The position numbers and the translations under genes were made by a program. Positions 23,725 to 35,655 of a DNA stretch of 64,000 nt are shown here, piece after piece. How positions within the stretch are numbered: position 1 is the first letter of the stretch; each line of letters begins with the position of its first letter. The stretch lies in the NCBI RefSeq assembly GCF_030272615.1, contig NC_081413.1, positions 336,903,302 to 336,967,301 on the forward strand. Reading direction: 5' to 3'. This stretch comes from Cryptomeria japonica (Eukaryota > Streptophyta > Pinopsida > Cupressales > Cupressaceae). The notes beneath the pieces were generated by a model, which did no database searches, was not told the origin of the DNA, and saw nothing but the letters and a program-made list of their open reading frames with translations.

Positions 23725-26700
23725 CTGTTTTCATTAAAACACAATCATAAAGTTTCTAAACGTTGTAGTACCAATTGAGAAGAAAATAATACATTGTTGA
23801 GTTGAAAGAAATGCAATTTAGAACAGTTCAAATTGTAAGAAACATCAGACTCTTACCTCTTCTGCAAACAGCTCTTCCAGTACACGATTTATCTGCTTGT
23901 CCTCAGCTACCATGGCCAATGCCATACTAACAAGCTCATTGGATAGTACATAATCACTAATTTTAGACACTGACACAAGATTTCTTGTTCTAGAATCCAA
24001 AATTTCACTTATTATAATAGACTTGTCAGAAGCTTGTTGCATTTCACGAATCCAAGAACTATGAGAGTACCCTGCTTGACGAAGCTGAGTTACCTTAGGT
24101 TCTCTGTAAGGAAGACGCTTTGACTGTAACAAATTTGAACAAATCATTAAGTGACCAAGATTATATTGCTAAAATTTCCAACTATATTGTATTCAGTAAG
24201 TTTTTAAAATACAACATTTGATCTATCCATATGCAATCATCGTGAGTATGCATTTTTTAAGAATATTAGGTAACTTCTAAATTAAGTTATTGGCCCATCA
24301 AAAGTATTTCGAACTTTTAATTAGAAGGCAAAATATTTAACAATTAGAAGCGTTCCAATATATATATATATATAGTGGACCATGGACCTAGATTTGGGGA
24401 CGGCAGCTGGCAGCAGAAATATATATATAGGTCCATGGCCCCCATGTTCTGAAACTCTGTAAAACACTGGATTTCATACACATCCATCTATTGTCAACAC
24501 TCAACCATTTTAAAATCGATTAAGGAAATGTCTTTCAAAGAAACAATCACCTGGATATCACGTATCAGCAAGAGAGTAGCAAGCGATCGGGAATCTGAAT
24601 GTACAACTGAACCTTCTAAAGACTCATCTGCAAGAATTAAAATCTGGAAATCAGACAATGTATCAGTATACTGTGAATCACAAGGGTTTTAGAAAAAAAA
24701 AAAATATTAGTACCAACTTCATAGTTCTAACAAGCACTATAATCTTCTGGCATTTAGGAAAACAATAATTATATATATACATAATTTTTAGGATCTTCTA
24801 CACAAAAAGAAAGGTAAATTCTAATTTTTGCCACAAACTAAATCCAAATATATTAAATATTCATGACCAAGACAAATTGCTGAAAATGATACGGCATGTT
24901 TAAAATTTCTTGACAATGTTCATTTTTTAAAAGATCGGTCCTTTGTAAATAGACTGCAACACACAGTTTAACTGCAAAAGAGAATTTCTCTAAGCCTTCC
25001 CAAATTCAATACAATCTTCATTTTAATCTTTTGCAATTAGACTGATCTCTGAACAAGTTAGCTTACCTTCGGAGTAATCAATTGAAATCCTGAAACAAAC
25101 CAAAGTCAGTTTCAATTCTATATTTTCATCTCACCATTGCAGATTTGAATAGCCATATCTGAGCATGTGATGGGTATTGTACTGATTTAGCACAGATACA
25201 CATCACGAACCATCATGCAATATCTAATATGCAGTGAAACACAGGAATGTGTCCACCCCACATTTCCCTGCTGTTTGCGGGACGGGATATCTTCAAGACA
25301 CGGGGATGGGTCGTGACCACCCCCCGCCAAACCTCTGCCATCGTTGGGACACCACTGAGACGACGGGATGTTGGCCGTCCAAGGGACACCTAGGAGTCTT
25401 TCATAGCCCCCACTTAGAAACTTGGTCTTTAAGCAAAAAATGGTGAAAATGGCATCCTTGTCTTCAACTCAGTCTCATTCTCTTCATCAGAATATACACA
25501 TGAAATATAACATTTAAGTATAAGTCATCATACTTTAAATTATATTTCATGCATATATTAGCAAGATTTTTGAGAGTGGTTTCAAATCTCTAGGAATTAT
25601 AATGTAGATTCTAGGTTTTAGAAGATATATAAATTTTCAGACCTAGTCAAATTTCAGTAATCTAATCAGCAACTTATCAGTATTCTCTCACTCTCTCTAT
25701 CTCTCTCTTTATCTCCCCCAAACTATAGACTTATCTCTCTACCTATCACTCTTCCTCTATCCCCATCTACCTCTATCTATCTCACTCTCTAACCTCTCCC
25801 CCAAGATCTAGACATATCTCTCTACATCTCTCTCTCACCCCCAGACCCCCGCAAAGGGTACCCTCAACGTCGTTTTGGTGTTGCCCCAAACCCCCATCAA
25901 ACTATAAATCTAAGCAAGTAATAGCCTAATCAGCCAATGATGAATCATGATCATAAAAATCTACATGATACATATCCCTTGTTGCAAATCTCTACATATT
26001 CATAGACAAAGCCACAATCAACACCCCCCCGAGGGGCACTACCCCTTAACTCTAAACCTCCGCCCACCATTCTTATTGTTTATGCAATCATTTCCATGTT
26101 TTTTATGTTTATTAGTGTAAAACTTTAAACTTCACTTAGTATGCCAAAGTTTCATTTGCAAATCTTAATACTTAATGTCGGTTTGTACTTTGCTCCCACA
26201 GTTCCGAAACCCTGCCCACCATTATAAATGTTCAAATTTCAAATTTTCAATGCAATCATTTTAATGTTGTTAATGTTTATTAGGGTAAACTTTACATAGT
26301 GTGGCAAAGTTTCATTTACAGTTCTTATACTTATTCCTTACACATCTTTTTATAACTAATTTTTCACGTACTACATGTATTTGAGCCATCCCGTCATCGT
26401 CCCCCCGCCATCCCCAAACTTAGGCCCTTGGTCCCCCCATTAGGAAACTTGGTAAAACATAGCTAAGAAAGTAAATTTGGAGATATTCCACATGATAGTG
26501 ATCATTACACTATCATTATCCTGTATGAAAATGGTGTTGTTGCCTTCTTGGAAAAGAGGTTAAACATTTAGAACATAAGCTATGGTAATTTCTCCAAACA
26601 CAAATCAAGCTGAAGAATATGTGATAGATGAAGTGGATGATTTATTTGGAATTTGAAGAAGCCAAAGTTGTTATATCCTATTCATTTGATCAATTAAGAA

Positions 26701-29700
26701 AATGTAAGCCATCCCTACAACTGTCCATATGGCCAAACTTTTTATTCCAAGTGTTAGAGACTAATGTGCGTGAAAGAGTCATGATCTCCTTGGCCCATAC
26801 CAAACCAGAACATGATGTGTTAAAATTATCTACACCAGAAGTAGTCCACAATGATGACAATCTTGTAGTCAACAACCATGGTGTTAATGTGATATGGATG
26901 AATTTAAGGAATCTGTACAAGTTATTTAGGTGATCATGTTACCTTAACCTCAACCTAATAGATACGAATTGCTGCATGGCCTTTAATTATAATTTTACAT
27001 CACAAATAAAGAATTACTTAAAGCAGCATAAAATAGATTAAATATAATAAACATAACACAAGTCAACTAAGGGTAAAAATTCACGAGTTTATTGTTATAT
27101 TCCATACACAAATAAAGCTATTTGCAGAAACATGGCATACATTGGCAAGACTGCGATGCAAAATCAACATGCTTTATCTTTAAACCTCAAGGTGGATTGT
27201 TGTTCAAAAGTTATCTATGCCTTCATTATTCAGAGACTTTTTACCATTTAGCTTGCTGCACACCATTTATCCAAATCTCGGCTTCTTTTTTTGAACTGTC
27301 TCAGCTTGTAAACATGCATTGCTTCCAAACTTTCACTATTTTATAAAATTAAACCAGCATTTACCTACCTAAGACAAAAATATCATCTCTCCCAACCAAG
27401 GACAACTAGAGTCAAGGTGTTTTGTAGCTTACTAGGAGCCTCCTAGAACCTGTCTACATCATCAATAAATAGTTGTGTTGGGACTGATTAAAATTGAGTC
27501 AAGTTTAGAGGCCCAATCCAAATTTTTGCTTTGCATTTCCAAATGAGTCAGTTTGAATGGCCTAGTTAGCAAGGGGGTAAAATGGAGCCGGTTGATTTTC
27601 AGAGGGTAAGGCTCGGGATTCATGTCCCACACCTTTCATTTGGCCTATTCAGCGATGTGCAACTTTCAAAATTCAATTTGGATAAGTTTATGAGGTACCC
27701 ATTTTGAGGGGTGAGCTGGAAGTGCATTTTAGGCACAAATGCAGATTTTATTGAGTAGCCTACTTTGAGCGATTATATATTTTTCCCTGTTGATCGTCAT
27801 GGAGAATTTCAAAATGGATTCAATTCTATGCATAAATGTAAGTCAATTTGCAAAATTTCAAGTCTTGACGAATCCATTTGCTCAGTTTTTGAAGCCAAAT
27901 CCATTTGCAGTTTCTATGTTTTGGCAAGTCCCTGTTTCGACAGCTAGTCGGAGCCCTGTTTCGCACAAGTGTAAAAGTTGCCTCAGTAAGCGTCATGCCA
28001 TAATGATTGCTCCGGGTTATTACTGGTATAAATGATGAGCTACATTTCAAATTTCAAGCCTTTATCAATCCGTTTGATCGGTTTTCAAAAGGATTCATTT
28101 AGCCATCATTTTCAGTTATCCGTACTTTCAGTGCTATATCAGTTAATGTAGCCGTTTTTGTGAGCGCGTCGTTTGCATCCTGTCAGTCTGGTGATTGAAC
28201 TGAGAATTCAAAGATTTAATATGTACTTTAAGGTACCTATGTTCCGAATTTGAGGACCTACGGATGTCGTTTGATATTTTTGAGAAAGGCGAAATGTGTT
28301 GCCAGGACATTGACTTCATCAGGTCCTCAATGTCGACAAAGCCAGTTAGGCATTTTCGGAAATTAATATCTCTTCGCTCGGGACTCGTCTTGAGAAACCG
28401 TTTGGTAGAAGTCATCCTTGTATATCAGAGTACACGCCTGTCAGATGGCGAGCTCCAGAAAGGTGTTTTGACAGGTTTGAAAATTACATCTTCGCGATTA
28501 AATGCGAAAATTGTGGCGTAATTGCCTGAAGGTTGTAAAATGCGGATTAATGATCCGAAAACGATGCCGATCGTTTCCAGAGGTATGTTTGAGGTCAGTG
28601 AAGCATTCCAGAGGCTAGTTGCTTGAAAACGAAAAAAAATTTAGTCGGACCCACTTTGGGGCCCGACCTGGCTCATGCCCGTGCATTAAATTTTATTGTG
28701 AAATGTTCTTATTTCATGGCGAGTAATGCATATCAATACTAGCTCAAATGCATATTGGCAAATTGGTTTATTAAGAGATGATTTCATTTCATTATGTGGG
28801 CATATAACTGAGAAGTTTTTATGGAACTTTATGGTATTCCTTTGGCTGGCAATAAAAACTTCAGAATTTGAATTCCAAGGTGTAGTTCCAAATTCCCAAA
28901 CTCTGTTAATGTCCTCCTTGCTGTGTGTGAGGAACATGGAGGTTGAAAAGACATTAGAATGTCCTCAACAAATGCAAATGGGCATCCCACACTCCACGTG
29001 ATTTTGCCAAGCATCCTCTCTGTGCTGAAGGTTACGCCATTGAAACTCCAAGGTGAATTGCAATTGGCAAGGTGCAGCATACTTCTCCCTCACGTTCTAT
29101 GGTAGGGCAGCATTGAAACCTCAAGCGAATGGAACTCCAGCAATAGTATTTGCCAGGTGTATAACCAAACTTCATGAATCTCCATTTCATTTGCCAGATT
29201 TCTCCTTGTGCCTGGTGGATGAAGAAAGGCATTAAATTTTACACCAAATACCAATTTCTCTGCACAATGTGACATGGCTGAATCCATTTTAAATCTCAAG
29301 CCAAGTGATGCCTCTACGTGGAGAGTGGGGAGGTTTAAATTAAATACAATTGCAGATATGAAGTGAATTGTGGTGTTGGGAGGCCACATTAAACTCCAGC
29401 ATCCTCCTTCTGCACAAGCTGTGGCTTTGAAAGGGGCTTTTAAAGAATACACTTTCAAACAGCAAAATCCAAACATCAGCACCCTCCCCTCCCATTCTCT
29501 CCTTGCTGTGCGTGGCATGGTGAAAAGCCACAGGGAAACATTCAAACAAATTTGAATGCTGGCAATGTTTTGTGCCATTCTCCTACCCCACATGAAGTCT
29601 CTAGTGGATGGCGAAACAGTTACAGCAGCAAACCAAAATACATTCAAGCAAATGCAATTGGCTGTTAAAAGCCATTCTCCCCTCTCTCACTTGCAAAAAA

Positions 29701-32700
29701 ATGAAACATGAGTCTCACGTGGCATCTTCAGGGAGGGTTTCAAAAGAGTTTTTTAAACAAAAAGAAAATAAAACAAATGCCAGAGTGCTTGCTAGGCATT
29801 GGAATTTTAATGAAATGCAGCAACAGCAACAAGAGGCCAAACCTCCTACGTGATGTGGGGGAAGGAGGGGTTTTCAATTTTAAAAAAAAATGCAACAGCC
29901 CTGTTATCTCCTCCAAACGCCATGAGATTGTAGCATCTTCCAAATGCCATGAGTTGCGGAGGTAAAAGACATCACGGCAAAGGTAATAGACATTGGTGAT
30001 GGAGTATGGTGCAGAATAGAGGCAAACCAGCAGCATCGATCCTCCCCTTTAAGCAATTTTGATGCCTCCTCCTAGTATGGCGTTGTTGAAAGGGCCATTG
30101 AATTCCAGGCAAATAAAAAAATCGCCATTAAAACCCAGGGAAAGAGCTCCAAAAGTGCAGCTCCAGGCTTAATCGCATTATCCCACATGCACTGGGAAGT
30201 GTTATTTTTAAATGTTTATACGCAAAGCTCCACGCATGTATAATGTCTAAGCCATAAAGGCTTTTGACGGATGGTGCTTGATGGCACCCAAGGTGGGCCC
30301 ACGCGCGAGCACGGATCCCAAGGTGACAGAGGAGATGACTGAGCGACGACCAAGTGGACCCCATGCAGGCACGCTTCCCGAGGTAGACGGGCGAAATTTT
30401 GTAGAGGAAGGCCGGCTTAACGAGTGAGCAAGTTCGAGATGGATCAACGGTGCACGCTATTTCGCGAAAGGAAGTTGCGCGTAGTTTAAAACCAGCGAAG
30501 TTGCGAAAGCCAGGTGGCGGGTACAGTCAGCGGTCCAGCAGGCGGGTCCCGGTGAGGTGGCAGTGACGTGGCACACAGTTGGCGCACAGGTGGCAATCCA
30601 GTGGCGATGATGTGGCATTGAGGTGGTGTACACGTGGCAGCCAAGTGGCGGCCAAGTGGCGGATGAGCAAGGAACATGTGGCGATGATGAGGTGTCGTCC
30701 CAGGTGGCACCCAGTGGACCCCATCAACCAATCGAAGGCTGCCACGTGGCAAGGCGTCAGAGCACATCAGAGGCAAAAAAATTAAAATTAAAATTGTTTA
30801 TTATATAGTTTAAACTATATGAATAAATGAAAAATTTAAATGATGGTGCAGATTGGGGAATTAATTCGCCCAGAACTCAATTTTTGGCCAAGGTATAAAG
30901 TGTTATATATTTTCGGAAAGCTCTCAGAATGAGGAATCCGATTATGAGGTTAATTTTGACAAATGTGGGATATTTTGGAAGCAGTATCCACGGGAACAAA
31001 ATTCAGTTACAGGGGAGACACTTGGCAATTTTCAGTTGTAGATTTGATTCTCTTCCCTCTCCTTCTTATTCCCAATTCTTCTCAGTTGTAAGGGTTCCAG
31101 TTTTTGAGAGATTTGCTCCAAGGGAGAAATCCGAAATTGCAGGTTCCAGTGATGGCATCCTTTTATCAATGCAAATGACAGTGTGTTCGTCTATGTTTTC
31201 AGTGTTGTCTTTACTGTAGGTTTAGTTTCAGTTTGCAGGTTCACACATATGCAAGGCATGTGTGAGTTTCCATGAAATTGTCTCCAAAATGTACTCAGAT
31301 TCATATAATTTCATATTATCAAGGATAATTTGAGTTGTCTCTTTTAGATTCATCTAAGAGTGTAATGTTGTCTTTTGGGTATTCTTCAAGGAAGGATTTA
31401 AATCCTAAAACCCAACATTAATGATTTTGAATGCATATTGGATATCTACATATAAGTATGGTTTTGTGACAGAGCAGAAGATTGTATTAATGTAAGGCAT
31501 TTGTACATGAAAATTTAATGTTGAAAAGAACTTGCATCTGAGATTTCTCTTCTAGTTTTATGCATGACTCTGTGGCCTGGATAAGGCATTGGTCTCTTGT
31601 AATATTTAAAGGTTGTCAAAACACAATTTAAAAATCAAAAATCGGAATATCTTTTTATATTTTATTTTATGTGGAAGTGTCCCTCCATCTCATGATTCAA
31701 AATGTTGAGTTGCAAGTGTGGATCTAGCCCATCTGCAGTTATCTCTTAGTTTTTGAACCTTTTGAGATCTATCTGCTTTTGATTGATGCAGTCTTGTGTG
31801 TAATAGGTCTGATTAAATGCATCAAAGGTATACCCGCCTAGGTTTTGCAGAGCCTGAAGAGTAGAAGGATTCATATCCTTGTCATGTTGTCCAAGCCTTG
31901 AGGTGTTTCATTGATTGAGATTGGCTATCTCATAGATAGATTTGCAGGTATACTTGGGTTATCACTTTTGGTGAACAACAAGTTGGAATTGGGTTATAAA
32001 AAGAATTTCTTGTTGCAGTAATAATTGTTGGAGTCAAGATATTGTAGCATCCAAAAGTTGCAGATGCCCAACTTCAACATCAAGTAGCATATAAGTTTCA
32101 GAAAAGTGACACGACATAGTTGTACCTAAGTAAAGAGGCATTTAAGGCTGAAGAAAATTCAAGCTGATCAGATATGATCCATTGACATTCAAGGCCATAT
32201 AAGTTTGTGAAAATATTTTAAGCTTTATCTATAACGCTACACACTGATCTACTCTATAGTAAATGCAAATAATCTAAAAATGTTTCGCCATGTCAATAGA
32301 TTGGAACCCATTTTTCAAAGAGAGAGAGAGACTTCATCCCAGACTATCAAAGTTGTTACAGTGCAACATAAACCATCATGGAGAACTAGAGCTACCATCG
32401 AGGTCAACAACAAATTGTCACAAATGGGAAGGGTAAATCTCCAAATAAGTGGTATTCAACAGAAATGACAAAACTTTCCTCGTCTAAGCAAAAATTTGGT
32501 ACTGATTGAGAAGAATGATAACAAATTCATAATCCCTCATGAATCATATTGAAACACTGATAATATCCAAACATATGATCTGTAAAGGTTAGAGACTGAC
32601 AACATTCTAATGCTTAAGAATTTGAAATATTCCAAGTATTAAAGCTAGTTGATTCGCATTCAGCAACAAACTATCAAAGACAAGCGATAGCACCAGGGTA

Positions 32701-34228
32701 TCAGCACCATAAGGGTTAGAATTTCAACACCAATTTGGCATCGACAACTCTTGTGCCAAAAATGGAAGTTATCAGAGAAGAGCTTGTTGATAGAAGACCA
32801 GGTACACCAAAACCATCCAAGAAAACCTTACAACTCTTAGAATAAGAAATTATTTTTATAAATATTAACCTTATATAACTCTTCCAAAACATGTACAAAT
32901 AGTTTTGTTTTACATGAAGAAAGTGTTTTAGTTCCAGTAGCTGTGTATTCCATCTACAATTAAATTCAATTTATTAAAAACTCTGTCAAAAGAACAATAG
33001 TTCCTTGTCTGTCTTTACTTCAGCAAAACAATTTGAGAGATTGTTCCTATTGAATAGCCCATATGAATTGAACCATGACAATGTTCAGAATTAGCTTGTA
33101 AACTAGTGTACAAAGAACTGAAATGGCAAGGATAGATCTAAGACACTACATTTATGCTGATATGCAGTCAACTGACTCTTCCCTTGATAATCAGATCACT
33201 GAGGCTTTCTATTAGCAACTACAGATGACAAAAATATATGATATGACTAACTTTTCTGGATAAGATGTGAAAATAGATAACACATGAAATTTGGCCAAAA
33301 AAGATGTCATTGGAGGCCATCATGCTGATGCCCTCCAAAGGTTTGCTTAGTAAGAATACAACCTTCCATCCTTAATACAGAAAGAGTTAACATTCTGAGT
33401 AGATTGACCAGTATAAGAAACAAAACATAGAATTATCCTAAGTACATCCTTAGACCCTGATGCATAAGACATCAATATAAAAAAAACACTTAAGCCTTTT
33501 AGAACCTTTCCATAACATATAGAGTATGATATAGCATATCATGAAGCCTTGTTATATGACTTGAGAAATATACTAGAAAATCACAGCATAACATTTTCTC
33601 AGTCCAACTTATCCAAAATTCTTACTGAATCAAAGGTCTCTAGTGGAAGACTCTCAAGGTGGCGGCGGATAACAGCATTCCCCTTCCTATGAACAAGTGT
33701 AATATTTTCTAGCCCAGATAGATCAAGACCACCATCAAATAACTTATTTTCTCTGTCTTCCAAAGGCACCTCATTAAACATCCACAACTCTGAGTCCGGT
33801 GCCAACAGAGCCTCAAGAACCTGCAAAAGAAAATTATTACTAGCCATGTCATAAAATGGACAAAAAGATTAAATGGCAACAAAAAAAGACGGTAACTATC
33901 TACTAGTTATTAAGGATTAAAATGCTTTTAAATAGCATAAGTTGAACAAAAAGGAAACAGGAAGAATGGTTTTGTGAGATCATGAAAAAATAGAGCCTCA
34001 AAGATTAGAGAAGGACAAACTAGATTTGAAGGAAACCCACTTTTTAACATATTGAGCATAGAGATGCTGTCAAAATATTGCAATCAAATTAAATTATTGT
34101 GCTTTGCATGGGGTAACCTACTCTCTTACCATAATCATATCATCAATGTCACGACGCCAGCCACAGAAAAGAATCTTCTCTGGAAACTTCGGAGGAATAA
34201 AAACTTTAGGTAGAAAGCCCCTTCGTAC
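23509..34228 (-). CDS. POLLUX: POLLUX/DMI1-like ion channel, last five exons (partial gene)
   Basis: CASTOR/POLLUX proteins are calcium-regulated cation channels of the plant nuclear envelope, needed for nuclear calcium oscillations in root symbiosis signalling. Five exons encode the C-terminal 289 residues, the cytosolic/nucleoplasmic RCK-like regulatory part: 34130-34228, 33626-33820, 24551-24643, 23857-24123 and 23509-23724. Hallmark blocks are ILFCGWRRDIDDMIM, SELWMFNEVP, GNAVIRRHLESLPLETFDS, SDSRSLATLLLIRDIQ, ASDKSIIISEILDSRTRNL, SNELVSMALAMVAEDKQIN and KWSLGDVFIVIS. Wording such as SKRLPYRE and LYIRPAEFY fits POLLUX better than CASTOR. Every exon is a multiple of three with GT-AG junctions and no lesion, suggesting a working gene. 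The pore and N-terminal exons are not found up to 64000. Introns are 309, 8982, 427 and 132 bp. A truncated gene copy is the alternative. Confidence 0.93.
23857..24123 (-). CDS. POLLUX: POLLUX exon (second from the end)
   Basis: 267 bp, 89 codons: SKRLPYRE through VLEELFAEE. Acceptor TGTTACAG, donor GAG/GTAAGAG. It contains the near-invariant block ISDYVLSNELVSMALAMVA. Confidence 0.96.
24375..24445. repeat. Small fold-back element in a POLLUX intron
   Basis: GGACCATGGACCTA near 24376 is repeated in inverse as TATAGGTCCATGG near 24428, with about 40 bases between. The loop holds TTTGGGGACGGC, a motif also found in the G-rich MITE ends at 26400 and 47215, and short (AT)n runs flank it. Confidence 0.6.
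24551..24643 (-). CDS. POLLUX: POLLUX exon (third from the end)
   Basis: 93 bp, 31 codons: starts ILILADESLEG and ends LLLIRDIQ. Acceptor ATTTCCAG, donor CAG/GTGATTG. It lies 9 kb from the preceding exon, across a large intron full of transposon DNA. Confidence 0.95.
25235..26462 (-). mobile_element. Degraded MITE of the G-rich hAT-like family
   Basis: Read on the minus strand, the right end (CTATGTTTTACCAAGTTTCC, then TTTGGGGATGGCGGGGGGAC) is clearly related to the left end of the element at 47138. The left end here is C-rich and diverged, the interior AT-rich. No target duplication could be recognised and no protein is encoded. It sits inside the 9-kb POLLUX intron. Confidence 0.6.
26463..27470. 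other. POLLUX intron DNA without recognised elements
   Basis: A 101-codon open frame at 26628-26933 (+) shows no known motif. The rest is AT-rich intron sequence. Confidence 0.4.
30557..30682 (+). repeat. GTGGC array with an 11-bp phase
   Basis: GTGGC begins at 30557, 30568, 30590, 30601, 30612, 30634, 30645, 30656 and 30678, with TTGGC at 30579 and GTGGT at 30623 filling two of the gaps; only the position at 30667 is decayed. Thus 11 of 12 consecutive 11-bp steps hold the core while the other six bases vary. Several units read ACGTGGC, a G-box/ABRE-like core. Confidence 0.9.
30894..30900 (+). promoter_or_regulatory. TATA box of the solo LTR
   Basis: TATAAAG lies about 210 bases downstream of the GTGGC array and is followed by a leader-like sequence; it is the likely LTR core promoter. 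Confidence 0.5.
31986..33598. other. POLLUX intron DNA, no element recognised
   Basis: Short open frames (32280-32468, 32716-32898) have no motif. The segment separates the solo LTR from the exon at 33626. Confidence 0.4.
33626..33820 (-). CDS. POLLUX: POLLUX exon (fourth from the end)
   Basis: 195 bp, 65 codons from VLEALLAPDSELWMFNEVP to HLESLPLETFDS. Acceptor TTTTGCAG, donor TCA/GTAAGAATT. The reading frame runs on past the donor for a few codons by chance. Confidence 0.95.
34130..34228 (-). CDS. POLLUX: POLLUX exon (fifth from the end)
   Basis: 99 bp, 33 codons from VRRGFLPKVFIPPKFPEK to DIDDMIM. Acceptor ...CTGCAG before GTACGAAGG; donor ATTATG/GTAAGAG. It encodes the start of the second half of the regulatory region (FCGWRRD is near-invariant in the family). 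Confidence 0.93.
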
Positions 34229-35587
34229 CTGCAGATTATTGGAAGAGATGAGCAAAATAATTCATGGCCTGTTAAAACAAGCGCTGACCTTGACCATATT
34301 ATCAACCCCCATAACCTTCCACCAGTAATTTTAGGATAGCCTTCTTAATTTTAGGAGATCCTTTCTTGTTTTAGTGATGTTTACCAGTAGTCATTCTCTA
34401 GCCTAAAAATTCACAGGTTACTTTTCTAAGCTGTATCCTTATCCTTCCTCATGACCAGAGATATGGAAGCAATTTACTAGTGTGAAAGCCAAGGAACCTT
34501 TTGATTAGCCCAGCTTCTTGCATTCGAGAAGACTTATCAGTAAGATTGTCTTATTTGTTAAGGCCATTCCATTTCTCTCGATGATGAAAGCCACAAAACA
34601 TCAATGCAATACCTAAAAACCTGCAGAATAAAAAAAAAATGACAACATGCAGCCATGATAATTGAATTGCAAGTGTTGTATGAATGAAGACACGAAAAAT
34701 CTAAAGTTAGAACTCAAGTAACACATAATCCTGAAAGAAAACATTACTTTCTGCAACTATTTTGTGAAATAATAATTAAAATATATTTCAAGGTTTTTGT
34801 AGAAAGTGTTATCAGTATTTGACAAGAAAATACATAATTGCAGATTCTAATAGATATGTCAGATTATGATGAAATATGTTGCTGTAGGATTTAATGTAAC
34901 TAGCCAAAATGCTTCCATGGAACATAAGATTGGAGAAGTTGAATTATTTCAATTTGTAAAGAACACTCTCAAGATATCCTCGAGATTCATCCCAAAAATA
35001 ATACACATGACTTTAATCATTCAACAAGGCTACACCCAAAATTTGACGTTAACAGCTGAGATTGTCTAATGATTGTCCAATAAATTTTTGTCTAATATTG
35101 TCTGGGAGATCAGGATTTCTCATAGAGGAATGCCTGTTATCAAGCGTAGATAAAAAGAACATCTCGTGATAATGAAATAAGAATCCTTAATGGACAGTCT
35201 TAGATTTTAGAGAAGGAACTGTAAAACAAGACCCACTTAGATTTGGTGGTGGTAGACGTTGTGTAGGGTCCACAATTACTTTCCTACTATAAAGCAGTGC
35301 ATGCTAGGAGTTCCATGATTTTGGAATCGATTGGAAAGTCAATTTCAGGATCTAATGGAGTACCATACAATTTTAGGATCGAATGGAGAAGTCATATACA
35401 ATTTTCTCTATTCATATTCTAGAGTTTCTGTGTTTGATATCCAGCCCGAATCATTCAACCTTTCATATCAGATGATACTCGAGTAAACTTGTATTTGGAG
35501 TTTTTGTACTTAGCACTCAAGTCAAGTCATATAATCTTCAGAATAGATCTTGCTTCAAAAAATATTGGCACAATAATTCATTTAGAG
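34229..35587. other. Start of the upstream POLLUX intron, nothing recognised
   Basis: No exon-like block of the CASTOR/POLLUX family is seen on the minus strand here. AT-rich with ordinary intron composition. Confidence 0.45.
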
Positions 35588-35655
35588 AAGTTAAGACTTA
35601 AACTTAGGACCTTCCATTTGTTGTTGAAGTGTTCTACCAACTAAGCTATTGAACT
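35588..35655 (-). ncRNA. tRNA-derived sequence (SINE head or tRNA pseudogene)
   Basis: On the minus strand, TAGCTTAGTTGG (35637-35648) matches the pol III A box, and AGTTTAAGTCT (about 35596-35606) is a decayed B box. A cloverleaf is still visible: 7-base ends AGTTCAA and TTAACTT pair at about five positions, and CTTCA...TGGAAG forms an anticodon-type stem. A T6 run (35557-35562) downstream could terminate pol III. No flanking duplication was found. Confidence 0.55.

Larger units (their letters stand above)
27476..31980 (+). mobile_element. Solo LTR of 4.5 kb inside the POLLUX intron
   Basis: The unit begins TGTTGGGACTG and ends GTGAACAACA, so its ends form a TGTTG...CAACA inverted pair, and it is flanked by AGTTG on both sides (27471-27475 and 31981-31985), a 5-bp target duplication. 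There is no internal coding domain and no second LTR. Inside are a GC-rich upstream region, a phased GTGGC array, a TATA box at 30894 and a leader-like stretch, as expected for U3-R-U5. Orientation is taken from the TATA box. The alternative is a long non-coding LARD-type element. Confidence 0.72.

Noticed and set aside
26628-26933. 101-codon frame in the POLLUX intron as an extra exon
   Set aside because: It is on the wrong strand for POLLUX and matches no part of the family.
29090-29647. 185-codon minus-strand frame
   Set aside because: Lies in the U3-like part of the solo LTR, has no recognisable motif and overlaps frames on the other strand; probably chance in GC-moderate DNA.
30486-30776. 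Pro/His-rich minus-strand frame
   Set aside because: Produced by the phased GTGGC array read in reverse (GCCAC), not a protein signal.
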